Assembly: GCA_963813315.1 (NCBI GenBank)
Contig: CAWEYO010000022.1
Coordinates: 62,001 to 126,000 of the forward strand
DNA length: 64,000 nucleotides
Direction: 5' to 3'
DNA from: CAWEYO01 sp963813315
GTDB taxonomy: Bacteria > Pseudomonadota > Alphaproteobacteria > Rhizobiales > Rhizobiaceae
Each line of letters opens with the position of its first letter. Positions within the stretch are counted from its first letter, which is position 1. Made by a program: the position numbers and the translations under genes. The notes below the pieces were generated by a model. That model did not search any database. It was not told where the DNA came from and saw nothing but the letters and a program-made list of their open reading frames with translations. Shown here piece by piece: positions 16,325 to 24,249 of the stretch.

Positions 16325-17305
16325 CTACGCATTGCCGATCAGCACGCCCGCGCCAAGCACCAGCGCGCCGCCGAGAACCACCTGCAAGGCCGCTCGCCAG
16401 AACGGCGTTTCCATGTAGCGGTTCTGCACATAGGCGATGGTCCAGAGTTCCACGAAGACAATGACCGCCGCGATCGCCGTCGCCGTCCAGAAATGCGGGA
16501 TGAGGTAAGGCAGCGCATGTCCGAGGCCACCCAGCGCGGTCATGATACCGGTGACCAGGCCGCGCGTAACCGGCGATCCGCGTCCGGAAAGCCTGCCGTC
16601 GTCCGACGCAACCTCCGTGAAGCCCATCGAAATGCCGGCGCCGATCGAGGCGGCGAGGCCGACCAGGAATGTCTGCCACGTGTCATGAGTGGCAAAGGCG
16701 GCGGCAAAGATCGGTGCCAGTGTCGAAACCGAGCCATCCATCAGCCCTGCCAGTCCCGGCTGTACATAGGTCAGAATGAATTGCCGCTTCTCGTTCTGCG
16801 TTTCCTCGTCACGGATTTTCTCCGGAACATGTTTCAACTCAAGGCGATGGGCCAGATTTTCATGCGACTGTTCCGCGGCGGCAAGATCGCCGAGCAGTTT
16901 CCGGGTCGAGGCGTCGCCGGTCCGTTTCGCCGCCTCCGCGTAAAAGCGCTGCGCCTGCCGTTCCATATCCTCGGCTTGCCGTCTCACATGATCGATGCCC
17001 AGTGGCCGCACCAGCCAGTCGGGCTTTCGCGCAAAGTAACCACGCACGTGATCCCGGCGGATCAGCGGAATGCGATCCCCGAAGCGCGCGCGATAGAGAT
17101 CGATCAATGCGGCGCGGTGCCCGTCTTCCTCGTCGGCCATCTCCTCGAAAACCTTGGCCGACTGCGGAAATTCGCCGCGCAGACCATCGGCATAGGTCCG
17201 ATAGATACGGCTGTCTTCCTCCTCCGACGAAATCGCGAGAGCGAGGATTTCCTGTTCGGAGAGCGAGTTGAACGACCGGCGGCCGCCAAGGAAGCGCGAG
17301 AGCAT
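16325..17305 (-). CDS. mbfA: Membrane-bound ferritin MbfA, iron exporter
   Basis: A 326-residue two-part protein. Residues ~15-165 are a rubrerythrin/ferritin-like diiron domain with repeated Glu/His ligands (SSEEEDSRIYRTYADGL, FEEMADEEDGHRAAL, AAEQSHENLAHRLE). Residues ~175-326 are a VIT1/CCC1-like membrane domain (PGLAGLMDGSVSTLAPIF, IGAGISMGFTE). MbfA exports iron and protects against iron and peroxide stress in Bradyrhizobium and Agrobacterium, under Irr control. An Irr-type palindrome lies only 14 bp upstream of ATG 17305, placed to block expression. Confidence 0.92.
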   Translation of the reverse strand: MLSRFLGGRRSFNSLSEQEILALAISSEEEDSRIYRTYADGLRGEFPQSAKVFEEMADEEDGHRAALIDLYRARFGDRIPLIRRDHVRGYFARKPDWLVRPLGIDHVRRQAEDMERQAQRFYAEAAKRTGDASTRKLLGDLAAAEQSHENLAHRLELKHVPEKIRDEETQNEKRQFILTYVQPGLAGLMDGSVSTLAPIFAAAFATHDTWQTFLVGLAASIGAGISMGFTEVASDDGRLSGRGSPVTRGLVTGIMTALGGLGHALPYLIPHFWTATAIAAVIVFVELWTIAYVQNRYMETPFWRAALQVVLGGALVLGAGVLIGNA

Positions 17306-17318
17306 ACGAGAACCCCAG

Positions 17319-17335
17319 TTTAGAATTCTTCTAAA
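17319..17335. promoter_or_regulatory. Iron-control element (Irr box) in front of mbfA
   Basis: TTTAGAATTCTTCTAAA is a perfect 7-3-7 palindrome ending 14 bp before the mbfA start codon. It is nearly the same 17-mer as the site upstream of bfd-bfr. Position over the translation/promoter region fits repression under low iron. Confidence 0.78.
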
Positions 17336-17442
17336 CTAAAGGCAGGTGGCCGAAGGCGTCAATGCGGCACACTTCCTTTTTACCGGCCTGTCGGCGGAGC
17401 GGGCTTGCCCGTGCCTGCAGGAGCGCCTAACCAATAGGGGAT

Positions 17443-17589
17443 TAGGGTGCGTTGGTATTCAGGTGATGCCGGCCTGCAAATGGCGGTCTTCTGCGCTTCC
17501 GGTACTCACGTACCCAAACGTACGCTGCGTGCCGGTTCTCGAAAACCGCCATTTTCGGCTCGGCCTGACCTGAACCTCAACACACCCTA
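17443..17589. repeat. MITE-like repeat family B, full copy 1
   Basis: A 147-bp element. It starts TAGGGTGCGTTGGTATTCAG and ends with the near-complement (CAACACACCCTA). A central hairpin is built from AAATGGCGGT and ACCGCCATTT around the core GTACCCAAACGTAC. A second 147-bp copy is at 40579-40725; partial copies are at 13200-13265 and 23207-23264. Confidence 0.88.
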
Positions 17590-17602
17590 GAAAGGATGCG
17601 CC

Positions 17603-18595
17603 ATGCACGCCGGCAGTCAAACTCTCCCGGGAATCGAGGATGTCCATGCAGCCGCGGCACGTTTGAAAGGTTTGATCGTCGACACGAAGCTGGTGGAATC
17701 AGCCGCACTCAATGAGAAATTCGGAGCGCGCATCCTCTTCAAGCCGGAAATCCTGCAGCGAACAGGCTCCTTCAAGTTCCGCGGCGCCTACAACAAGATC
17801 TCGACCATTCCGGCGGGTGACCGCAGTCGCGGCGTCGTGGCGTATTCTTCCGGCAATCACGCCCAAGGTGTGGCTGCTTCGGCGGCGCTGTTCGGCATCG
17901 ACGCAGTGATCGCCATGCCTTACGACGCGCCGGCGATCAAGGTGAACAATGTCCGCAGGATGGGTGCCGAAGTGATCCCCTACGACCGCTTCGGCGACGA
18001 TCGAGCGGCTGTGGTCCGGCCCTACGTGAACGAGCGCGGAATGGTTCTGGTCCCTCCCTTCGACGATCCCGCGATCATCGCAGGGCAGGGGACGATCGGC
18101 CTGGAGCTGGTGTCCGAAGCGGCAAGGCTCGGCGTCCACCTCGACGCGGTGATCATTCCCTGCGGAGGAGGGGGCCTCTCCAGCGGCATTGCGCTTGCGG
18201 TCAAGGCAAGCTCGCCGGATACTGAAGTCTGGGTGGCGGAGCCTGAATATTTCGACGATACGGCACGGTCGCTTGCCGCTGGAGGGCGTGTCTCCAACGA
18301 GGCCGGGCACACGTCGATCTGCGACGCCATCCTCACTCCGCAACCCGGTGAACTGACGTTCGCCATCAACCGGACGACGCTCGCCGGGGGTATAGCGGTG
18401 AGCGATGAGGCGACTGCCGCTGCGATGCGCGACGCGGCCACATATCTAAAGCTTGTCGTTGAGCCCGGCGGCGCGGTGGCTTTTGCCGCGCTCGGGTCTG
18501 GCGCAATCGACCTTGCCGGAAAATGCGTTGCGGTCGTGCTGTCCGGCGGCAATGTCGACCTCGCCAGATATGCCGAGATCATCGCCGCGAGTTAG
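17603..18595 (+). CDS. Threonine/serine dehydratase (PLP, catabolic type)
   Basis: A 330-residue fold-type II PLP enzyme without a C-terminal ACT regulatory domain, so closer to catabolic threonine dehydratase/serine racemase than to biosynthetic IlvA. The PLP lysine is in GSFKFRGAYNK, the substrate loop is YSSGNHAQGVA, the glycine loop is IPCGGGGLSSG, and the late VLSGGNVD is conserved. It would deaminate Thr/Ser to 2-oxo acids. ATG 17603 follows AAAGGA. A family B repeat lies 14 bp upstream, so its promoter overlaps the repeat or is supplied by it. Confidence 0.88.
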   Translation: MHAGSQTLPGIEDVHAAAARLKGLIVDTKLVESAALNEKFGARILFKPEILQRTGSFKFRGAYNKISTIPAGDRSRGVVAYSSGNHAQGVAASAALFGIDAVIAMPYDAPAIKVNNVRRMGAEVIPYDRFGDDRAAVVRPYVNERGMVLVPPFDDPAIIAGQGTIGLELVSEAARLGVHLDAVIIPCGGGGLSSGIALAVKASSPDTEVWVAEPEYFDDTARSLAAGGRVSNEAGHTSICDAILTPQPGELTFAINRTTLAGGIAVSDEATAAAMRDAATYLKLVVEPGGAVAFAALGSGAIDLAGKCVAVVLSGGNVDLARYAEIIAAS

Positions 18596-18597
18596 AG

Positions 18598-18700
18598 CAA
18601 TTCCAGGAAAAGTGGGAGCCGGTTTTCCGTCCGGAATTGCGAAAAACAAAGAGCAATCCCAGGAAAAGTGGGAATTTCCGTCTGGAGCAGTTCTCCGATC
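18598..18700. repeat. Interspersed repeat family D, two degenerate units
   Basis: Two units with CAGGAAAAGTGGGA followed by GGTTTTCCGTCCGGAATT (the second shortened). They are reverse-complement relatives of the tandem pair at 32854-32956. It lies directly after the dehydratase stop codon. Confidence 0.7.
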
Positions 18701-18734
18701 CCGCCAGAATGGGAACCGCTCCAGCGGTTCCCGT

Positions 18735-19109
18735 TCAATAGGCGAGCACCGGGCACCCCCGTTGCCGGCTGAAGGTCACATAGACGCGCTCGCCATCGCG
18801 CGCCCTGCCGCGCACCTCGATAGTCCGCCGGTCTACGTCAACGATCCGCGCACGGCGAATACCCATTCGCTCGGCCTTGTTGAGGGCGCGGCCCTCGGTG
18901 CACCCGCGCATCACCGGCCTGTCGACATAGTCCCGGCTTTCGTAGCAGTATTCGAGATCCGGGTCACATGCTTCCCGCATCCTCAGCTGTGGGCCGTCGC
19001 GGCCGATGCTAAGTTCGAATTGCTCCGCTGAAGCGGTCCCGGCCAGAAGGGGAAGGCCAGTGAGCCCGATCGCCAGCGAGAACGCGGAATTGATCAGAAA
19101 ATTGCGCAT
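18735..19109 (-). CDS. Small secreted protein of unknown function
   Basis: A 124-residue protein with a clear Sec signal peptide (MRNFLINSAFSLAIGLTGL..., cleavage near ASA/EQF). The mature part has six cysteines (for example REACDPDLEYCYESRDY and RGCTEGRAL), then a beta-rich tail (ARIVDVDRRTIEVRGRARDG, RQRGCPVLAY). Probably periplasmic with disulfides. AGGAGG-like sequence precedes ATG 19109. No known family recognised; short Cys-bearing periplasmic proteins of this layout are common in Rhizobiales. Confidence 0.7.
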   Translation of the reverse strand: MRNFLINSAFSLAIGLTGLPLLAGTASAEQFELSIGRDGPQLRMREACDPDLEYCYESRDYVDRPVMRGCTEGRALNKAERMGIRRARIVDVDRRTIEVRGRARDGERVYVTFSRQRGCPVLAY

Positions 19110-19178
19110 TGCGTCATCCTCCTTTCCGAACCCTAACGAACGGGAAGAGGATCGGTTTCACTCTGAAGACTGATTTCT

Positions 19179-19289
19179 AGAGCATCGGGCCCGAAAGTGG
19201 GAACCGGTTTTGGGAAAAATACGATGCTCAAACAAAGAGATAGAGCAGCAGCACCATTCCACTAGTTCCAGCGGTGCGTCCGCTGCTCT
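19179..19289. repeat. Interspersed repeat family C, copy 1
   Basis: About 111 bp made of two hairpins. The first opens with AGAGCATCGGGCCCGAAAGT and closes with CGATGCTC; the second runs AGAGCAGCAGCA ... GCTGCTCT. Further copies are at 27929-28030, 38427-38529 (reverse) and 47872-47985. Confidence 0.85.
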
Positions 19290-19342
19290 GATCAGCCCAC
19301 ATACGGCGAACCTCGGTATGTGCAACGCTCAGCGAACTTGCC

Positions 19343-20491
19343 TCAGTCAAGCGTCCTTCTGAACCGCGCCAGCGCAACGCCGGCGAAAAGCACCACGAAC
19401 AGTGTCAGCCAGCCGACCTCGGCGGCGATGGAGGGAAATTCCGCGCCCTTCAGCATCACGGCGCGGACGATGCGCAGGAAATGGGTGAGCGGCAGGACCT
19501 CGCCAAAGGTTTGCGCCCAGCCGGGCATGCCGCGATATGGAAACATGAAGCCGGACAGCAGAATCGACGGCAGGAAGAAAAAGAAGGTAAGCTGCAGGGC
19601 CTGCATCTGCGTGCGCGCGGCTGTCGATATCGTGTAGCCGAGCAGCACCAATGCGAGCACGAAGATGAGGATCGCCGAGACAAGCAATGGCAGCGAGCCG
19701 GCGAAGGGAATGGCAAACAGGAGTTTCGACGCCGCCAGCACCACGGTCACCTGAACCGCGCCGACCGCCAGGTAGGGCAGCACTTTGCCGAGCATGATTT
19801 CCAGCGGGCTTGCCGGCATGGCAAGCAGGTTCTCCATCGTGCCGCGCTCGGTTTCCCTGGTCAGCGCGATCGAGGTCATCATCACCATCGTCATCTGCAG
19901 GATCACGCCCAGAAGGCCGGGAACGATGTTGTACTGAGAGATGCCTTCCGGGTTGTAGCGCCGATGGACCACGACCTGCAGCAGGTTTCTCGCGTTCTCG
20001 GCGACCTCCTGCTGCACCCCCTGCTCACGCAGCAGTGCGCTGGCCGCCACCGTGCCCAGCGCCGAGATAGCGCCGCTCGCCACCGCCGGGTCGGTTGCGT
20101 CCGCCTCGATAAGGATCTGCGGGTTGTCGCGCCGCTCGACGCGGCGCGCGAAATCGGACGGGATGGTCACAACGAAGGCCACCTGCCCCTTGGCCATCAG
20201 GGACTCGCCTTCCGCCGCGCTCACTGCAACATGGTCGAACCTGTAGTAACCCGTCATCTGCAAGGCCGATACCATCGCGCGTGTATAGTGGTCGACGCTG
20301 GTGGCAACGAGAGCTGCCGGCAGGCTCTTCGGATCGTTGTTGATCGCATAACCGAACAGCATGAGCTGCATCAGCGGCACGCCGAGCATCATCGCAAACG
20401 TGATGCGGTCGCGCCGCATCTGGATGAATTCCTTCGCCAGCAGCGCGCCGAGACGGCCGAACGAGAAGATCGCGTAGATGCCCTTCCTCAT
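19343..20491 (-). CDS. ABC-2 type efflux permease (YbhS/YbhR-like)
   Basis: A 382-residue permease. One N-terminal helix (FAMMLGVPLMQLMLFGYAIN) is followed by a large extracytoplasmic domain (to about residue 175), then five or more helices and the ABC-2 motif MENLLAMPASPLEIMLGKVLP. It would pump drugs or other hydrophobic compounds with the upstream ATPase and HlyD-like adaptor. Its start overlaps the ATPase gene by 4 bp (ATGA). E. coli YbhGFSR has two permeases; only one is present here. Confidence 0.88.
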   Translation of the reverse strand: MRKGIYAIFSFGRLGALLAKEFIQMRRDRITFAMMLGVPLMQLMLFGYAINNDPKSLPAALVATSVDHYTRAMVSALQMTGYYRFDHVAVSAAEGESLMAKGQVAFVVTIPSDFARRVERRDNPQILIEADATDPAVASGAISALGTVAASALLREQGVQQEVAENARNLLQVVVHRRYNPEGISQYNIVPGLLGVILQMTMVMMTSIALTRETERGTMENLLAMPASPLEIMLGKVLPYLAVGAVQVTVVLAASKLLFAIPFAGSLPLLVSAILIFVLALVLLGYTISTAARTQMQALQLTFFFFLPSILLSGFMFPYRGMPGWAQTFGEVLPLTHFLRIVRAVMLKGAEFPSIAAEVGWLTLFVVLFAGVALARFRRTLD

Positions 20492-21405
20492 GACATGTTG
20501 TCCTTCGAGCCTGCCATGAACTGGATGAAGACGTCCTCGAGGCTGGTTTCGCCGGGCTCCACCTTGATTCCCTCGCGCCCGTTCAGCATGGCGAGCGAGG
20601 CTGTCAGCGCAGCCTTGTCAGAACCGACCACATGCAGGGTGGTGCCGAAAGGCGCGATCTGTTCGACGCCCGGCTTGCCCTCGAGCTCGATCGCAACTTC
20701 GCTCAGGTCATCGCCGCTGATGATGAACGTGGTCAGGCCGGCCTCCCGGATCACCTCGTCGACAGGGCCGCTCGCCAGCAGCTTTCCATAGGAAATGTAG
20801 CTGATGCGGTGGCAGCGCTCGGCCTCGTCCATGTAGTGGGTCGAGACCAGCACCGTGAGCCCGCCGCGCGCCAGACGGTGGATCTCGTCCCAGAATTCGC
20901 GCCGTGCCTTGGGGTCGACGCCGGCCGTCGGCTCGTCGAGCAGCAGGAGCCTCGGCTGGTGCATGATACAGGCTGCAAGCGCCAGGCGTTGCTTCCAGCC
21001 GCCGGAAAGCGTTCCGGCAAGCTGGTCTCTCCGCGAGGTCAAGCCGAGGTTGTCAAGCGTCCTGGCAACATGCGCACCCGCCGGCCGCAAATCGTAGAGG
21101 CGCGCCACGAACTCCAGATTCTCCTCGATCGTCAGGTCCTCGTAGAAGGAGAACCTCTGCGTCATGTATCCGACCTCGCGCTTGATCTTGAGGCCTTCGG
21201 TCCTGAGATTGTACCCAAGCACCTTTCCTTCGCCTTCATCCGGGGTCAGAAGGCCGCACATGATGCGGATCGTTGTCGTCTTTCCAGAGCCGTTCGGGCC
21301 GAGGAAGCCCACGATCTCGCCCTCGCCGACCGTCATCGACACGTGATCCACGACGGTCCTGGGGCCGAAACGCTTGACAAGTCCGGTGACTTCGATGGCA
21401 TTCAT
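20488..21405 (-). CDS. ABC efflux ATPase (YbhF-like, single domain)
   Basis: A 305-residue ATPase with Walker A GPNGSGKTTTIR, signature LSGGWKQRLALA, Walker B LLLLDEPTAGVDP and switch STHYMDEAERC. The C-terminal ~80 residues are the usual DrrA-type extension. E. coli YbhF carries two ATPase domains in one chain; this protein has one and would dimerise. It lies between the adaptor gene, across a repeat-filled 99-bp gap, and the permease gene, overlapping the latter. Confidence 0.92.
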   Translation of the reverse strand: MNAIEVTGLVKRFGPRTVVDHVSMTVGEGEIVGFLGPNGSGKTTTIRIMCGLLTPDEGEGKVLGYNLRTEGLKIKREVGYMTQRFSFYEDLTIEENLEFVARLYDLRPAGAHVARTLDNLGLTSRRDQLAGTLSGGWKQRLALAACIMHQPRLLLLDEPTAGVDPKARREFWDEIHRLARGGLTVLVSTHYMDEAERCHRISYISYGKLLASGPVDEVIREAGLTTFIISGDDLSEVAIELEGKPGVEQIAPFGTTLHVVGSDKAALTASLAMLNGREGIKVEPGETSLEDVFIQFMAGSKDNMS

Positions 21406-21420
21406 TGGGAAAATCCAAAA

Positions 21421-21515
21421 TAGTGAGTAGTAAATAGTGAGTAGTAAATAGTTACTTTCGACTATAATATTATACTCTACTCACTACTCACTACTCACTA
21501 CTCACTACTCACTAC
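21421..21515. repeat. Heptamer tandem repeat with inverted partner inside the efflux operon
   Basis: Five exact copies of TCACTAC (21481-21515) face a left arm of alternating heptamers TAGTGAG/TAGTAAA (21421-21455), which are near-complements; an AT-rich loop lies between. The right arm includes the last codons and stop of the HlyD-like gene (ends ...LSSE, TAG). The whole can fold into a long hairpin between adaptor and ATPase genes. Confidence 0.85.
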
Positions 21516-22449
21516 TCAGAACCACATCCACAATCTGCCCCGGCTTCAGCGGCGTGGCATCGCCTTCGGGCCGCGCCTCGACGAGGTAGACAAGCTTCTG
21601 GCGCGTCTCCAGCGAATAGATCACTGGCGGCGTGAATTCCGGATCAGGCGAGACATAGCTGACGCGGGCTCTGAGGCCGGGCGGGCAGCCGTCGCAGCGC
21701 ACGCTGAGCCTTGCGCCGACCTTCACCGACGCGAAACGTTCTTCCGGTACGTAGACCTTGAGCTTCACGGCGCCGTCCGGAAGCATCGAGATCACCGGCG
21801 CTGAAGGACCGGCGATGTCGCCCGCCTCACGGATAACGTCGTCGATGCGGCCGGGCGAAGGCGCGGCCAGCACGCGCTTCGAAAGCCTCCAGCGCGCTTG
21901 GCTTAGGGCTGCTTTCGACTGCTCGACTTCACTTTCCGCCGCTTTGATCGTTTCCGGGCGTGCCGGAAGCCGCGCGACCGCAAGATTGGCTTCAGCTTGC
22001 CCGACCGAAGCATCGGCAAGCTCGGCTGTCGTCGCTGCCTTGTCGTATTCTGCCTGGGCCGATGTTCCCCTCGTGAGAAGATCTCCCAGCCGTTTCTGCA
22101 CCCGGTCCGCTTCAGCCTTCTGCGCCATGGCTGACTTGAGTTCCGCTTCCAGCACCGCGATCTCTTCCGGCCGTTTGCCGATCTTCAGATCGGCGAGTTT
22201 TGCCTCTGCCTGCGCCACCGCCGACTGCGCCTGGGCGACCGCAATCACGGCATCGTCGTTTTCCAGCGTGACGACCGGCCTGCCGGATATGACGCGGTCG
22301 CCTCGCTTGACCGCAACGCTCACCACCTGCGCCACCTCGATCGGCGCCAGGAGTACATATTCGCCCTCGACATAGCCCACGGCGAGCGGCGTTTGCGCGC
22401 AGGTGGAAAACAGCGACGCAACAAGCGGAATTGAACACAGGAAGCTCAT
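21505..22449 (-). CDS. HlyD/YbhG-like membrane-fusion adaptor
   Basis: A 314-residue periplasmic adaptor anchored by an N-terminal hydrophobic segment (FLCSIPLVASLFSTC). Lipoyl-like halves (YVLLAPIEVAQVVSVAVKRG) flank a long coiled-coil hairpin of about 100 residues (AQSAVAQAEAKLADLKIG to EQSKAALSQARWRL), then a beta-barrel domain (YVPEERFASVKVGARLSV). It would link the ABC pump to an outer-membrane channel. ATG 22449 overlaps the end of the TetR gene by 4 bp. Its final residues are encoded by the heptamer repeat. Confidence 0.88.
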   Translation of the reverse strand: MSFLCSIPLVASLFSTCAQTPLAVGYVEGEYVLLAPIEVAQVVSVAVKRGDRVISGRPVVTLENDDAVIAVAQAQSAVAQAEAKLADLKIGKRPEEIAVLEAELKSAMAQKAEADRVQKRLGDLLTRGTSAQAEYDKAATTAELADASVGQAEANLAVARLPARPETIKAAESEVEQSKAALSQARWRLSKRVLAAPSPGRIDDVIREAGDIAGPSAPVISMLPDGAVKLKVYVPEERFASVKVGARLSVRCDGCPPGLRARVSYVSPDPEFTPPVIYSLETRQKLVYLVEARPEGDATPLKPGQIVDVVLSSE

Positions 22450-23138
22450 GGCCCGTACTTCCTTGCCCGGAGAACGGCGGCCAGATTGTCCTTCACAACG
22501 TCGATGACGGCGGAGGCTTCGGCAGCCTTGATGTCCGGCCACCCCATGCGCCTGAGCACTGCCTCGCGTCCAATCCGGAAATAGATGATCTGTCCGATCA
22601 AAAGGAAGACCGTGATCTTTGTCCGCTCGCTTTCGGCCGGCTCCCCGGTCGTGTGCTCCCATATCTGGCAGAGGCGCTTGTGCGTCGGTTCGAAAACGCC
22701 GTGGTAGATGGTGTCGAGCGCATCCGTCGGGTGCGAGAGTTCCCGCAGCACGAATTGCACTATCTCGCCGGCCTCGGGCCTTGCGATCATGAACGACACC
22801 ATGCGCTCAAGCGCTGCATAGAGTTGGGCCTCGGCGGCCTCCGGACCCTTGGAAACCTGAAGGGCGTCGCTGTTGGCGCCAAGCGCCTGTTCGGAGATGC
22901 CGCGCAACGTCTCCACGATATGCGCCGCGCAGGCGGCCCGCAGACCCTCCTTGCCGCCGAAATGATAAGCGATGCTCCCAATATTGGCATTCGCCATGGC
23001 GGCGATGTCGCGCGTCGACGTCCCATCGAAGCCCTTCGAACCGAATAGCTTCAGGCCGGCGTGCACCAGTGCGATTCGCGTCAGGTCCGCCGATGACTGA
23101 AGCTGCGATGCTGGCCTGCGTAGGGGAGGTTTGTTCAT
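22446..23138 (-). CDS. TetR-family regulator, CecR (YbiH)-like
   Basis: A 230-residue repressor. The N-terminal HTH is ALVHAGLKLFGSKGFDGTST then RDIAAMANANIGSIAYHFGG (about residues 23-62). The C-terminal ligand domain is of the CecR/DUF1956 type. In E. coli, CecR controls the ybhGFSR efflux genes; the same gene set follows here as overlapping cistrons (HlyD, ATPase, permease). A perfect 8-6-8 palindrome 8 bp upstream of ATG 23138 is the probable autoregulatory operator. Confidence 0.88.
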   Translation of the reverse strand: MNKPPLRRPASQLQSSADLTRIALVHAGLKLFGSKGFDGTSTRDIAAMANANIGSIAYHFGGKEGLRAACAAHIVETLRGISEQALGANSDALQVSKGPEAAEAQLYAALERMVSFMIARPEAGEIVQFVLRELSHPTDALDTIYHGVFEPTHKRLCQIWEHTTGEPAESERTKITVFLLIGQIIYFRIGREAVLRRMGWPDIKAAEASAVIDVVKDNLAAVLRARKYGP

Positions 23139-23146
23139 AGCATATA

Positions 23147-23168
23147 TTTAATCAATCGAATGATTAAA
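23147..23168. promoter_or_regulatory. Probable operator of the CecR-like repressor
   Basis: TTTAATCA (23147-23154) and its exact complement TGATTAAA (23161-23168) are separated by ATCGAA. The site lies just upstream of the repressor start codon in an AT-rich promoter region. Regulation of the four-gene efflux operon from here is inferred. Confidence 0.65.
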
Positions 23169-23206
23169 GTCAAAACCTTTCTTGCTCTGGCGGCCCGGCT
23201 GCGCTT

Positions 23207-23264
23207 TAGGGTGTGTTGAGAGTCAGGTCATGGCGGGTCGAAAATGGCGGATTTCGAGAACCGG
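23207..23264. repeat. Partial repeat family B next to the hydrolase gene
   Basis: Starts TAGGGTGTGTTGAGAGTCAG and includes TCGAAAATGGCGGATTTCGA, the right-end half of family B in reverse orientation. It contains an ATG (23244) in frame with the following gene and so blurs its start. Confidence 0.75.
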
Positions 23265-23282
23265 AAAGCGGCGGATGTTCGG

Positions 23283-24119
23283 ATGTCGCTACCTGACGAC
23301 ACCTTTCTTGATCGTATAGGCCGCTGGATGGCGAGCCGCTTGAAGACGGAGTCCTCCGGCTACAGGCCGTACACGCCTTCGGACGCTGCCGTCTTGCGGC
23401 GAACGCTGGAGCCCGGCGACATTCTCTTGATCGAAGGCAACCAACGCATTTCCGCCGTGATCAAATATCTGACGCAATCGACATGGTCACATTCCGCGCT
23501 CTATGTGGGTGACGCCCTGCCGGAACCTGAGGATGGCAGCGACCGCCCGCGCCTCATCGAGGTCAATCTCGGCGATGGCTGCATTGCGGTTCCCCTGTCG
23601 AAATATCGAACCTACAACACAAGGATCTGCCGGGCGCGCAACCTCACGCCAGAGGACAGGGCGCAGGTCGTAGACTTCATGGTCGCCCATCTCGGGCTGA
23701 AATACGACATGAAGAACATTTTTGACATGCTGCGCTATTTCCTGCCCACGCCGCCGGTCCCGGTGCGCTGGCGCCGGCGCATGCTCGCTTTCGGCTCGGG
23801 CGATCCGACGCGCTCCATTTGCTCGACGCTGATTGCGGAAGCCTTTGAGGGCATCCGCTATCCGATCCTGCCCGAAATCACGCGCCTGGCTGGTCATGCA
23901 ACGGCGAAATCCGACTATTCCCGGCAGGAAATCATGCATATCCGCCACCATTCTCTCTACACGCCGCGCGACTTCGACCTGTCGCCATATTTCGAGATCG
24001 TCAAGCCGACGCTGGAGTACGGTTTCGACTACAAGACGGTGACCTGGGACGATACGATTGACGAGCCTGCGTTGCTGGAAGCCGATTCATCGGCACAAGA
24101 AGAGCCCGGCGCGCAGTAG
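23283..24119 (+). CDS. YiiX/YebB-like permuted NlpC/P60 cysteine hydrolase
   Basis: A 278-residue protein. The permuted papain-like order is visible: EPGDILLIEGNQRISAVIKY then STWSHSALYVGD (catalytic His) precede TRSICSTLIAEAF (catalytic Cys, about residue 182). The family cleaves amide or ester bonds in peptidoglycan-linked or lipid substrates; real substrates are mostly unknown. No signal peptide. The frame extends to ATG 23244 inside a repeat remnant; ATG 23283 (MSLPDDTF) is preferred because the extension is repeat-derived. Confidence 0.75.
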   Translation: MSLPDDTFLDRIGRWMASRLKTESSGYRPYTPSDAAVLRRTLEPGDILLIEGNQRISAVIKYLTQSTWSHSALYVGDALPEPEDGSDRPRLIEVNLGDGCIAVPLSKYRTYNTRICRARNLTPEDRAQVVDFMVAHLGLKYDMKNIFDMLRYFLPTPPVPVRWRRRMLAFGSGDPTRSICSTLIAEAFEGIRYPILPEITRLAGHATAKSDYSRQEIMHIRHHSLYTPRDFDLSPYFEIVKPTLEYGFDYKTVTWDDTIDEPALLEADSSAQEEPGAQ

Positions 24120-24208
24120 CGCACGCGGCACCGCCGCTTGACGGGGAGCACCGGAATAAGCCGGCTATCAGCAAGAATCCCATTGCCAAAGGCCGTTTCT
24201 TGAAGCAT

Positions 24209-24229
24209 AAATGCAAATCATTTGCATTT
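24209..24229. promoter_or_regulatory. Perfect 10-1-10 palindrome, Fur/Mur-type operator
   Basis: AAATGCAAAT (24209-24218), a central C, and its exact complement ATTTGCATTT (24220-24229), followed by a further GCATTT. The AT-rich GCAAAT arms resemble Fur-superfamily (Mur/Fur) sites of Rhizobiales as I recall them. It lies 20 bp before the oxidase start codon, so metal-dependent repression of the oxidase-ZIP operon is inferred. Confidence 0.65.
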
Positions 24230-24249
24230 GCATTTATGGAAGAAATGCC

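Noticed and set aside
21481..21515. CRISPR array at the heptamer repeats
   Set aside because: Units are 7 bp with no spacers; a simple tandem repeat.
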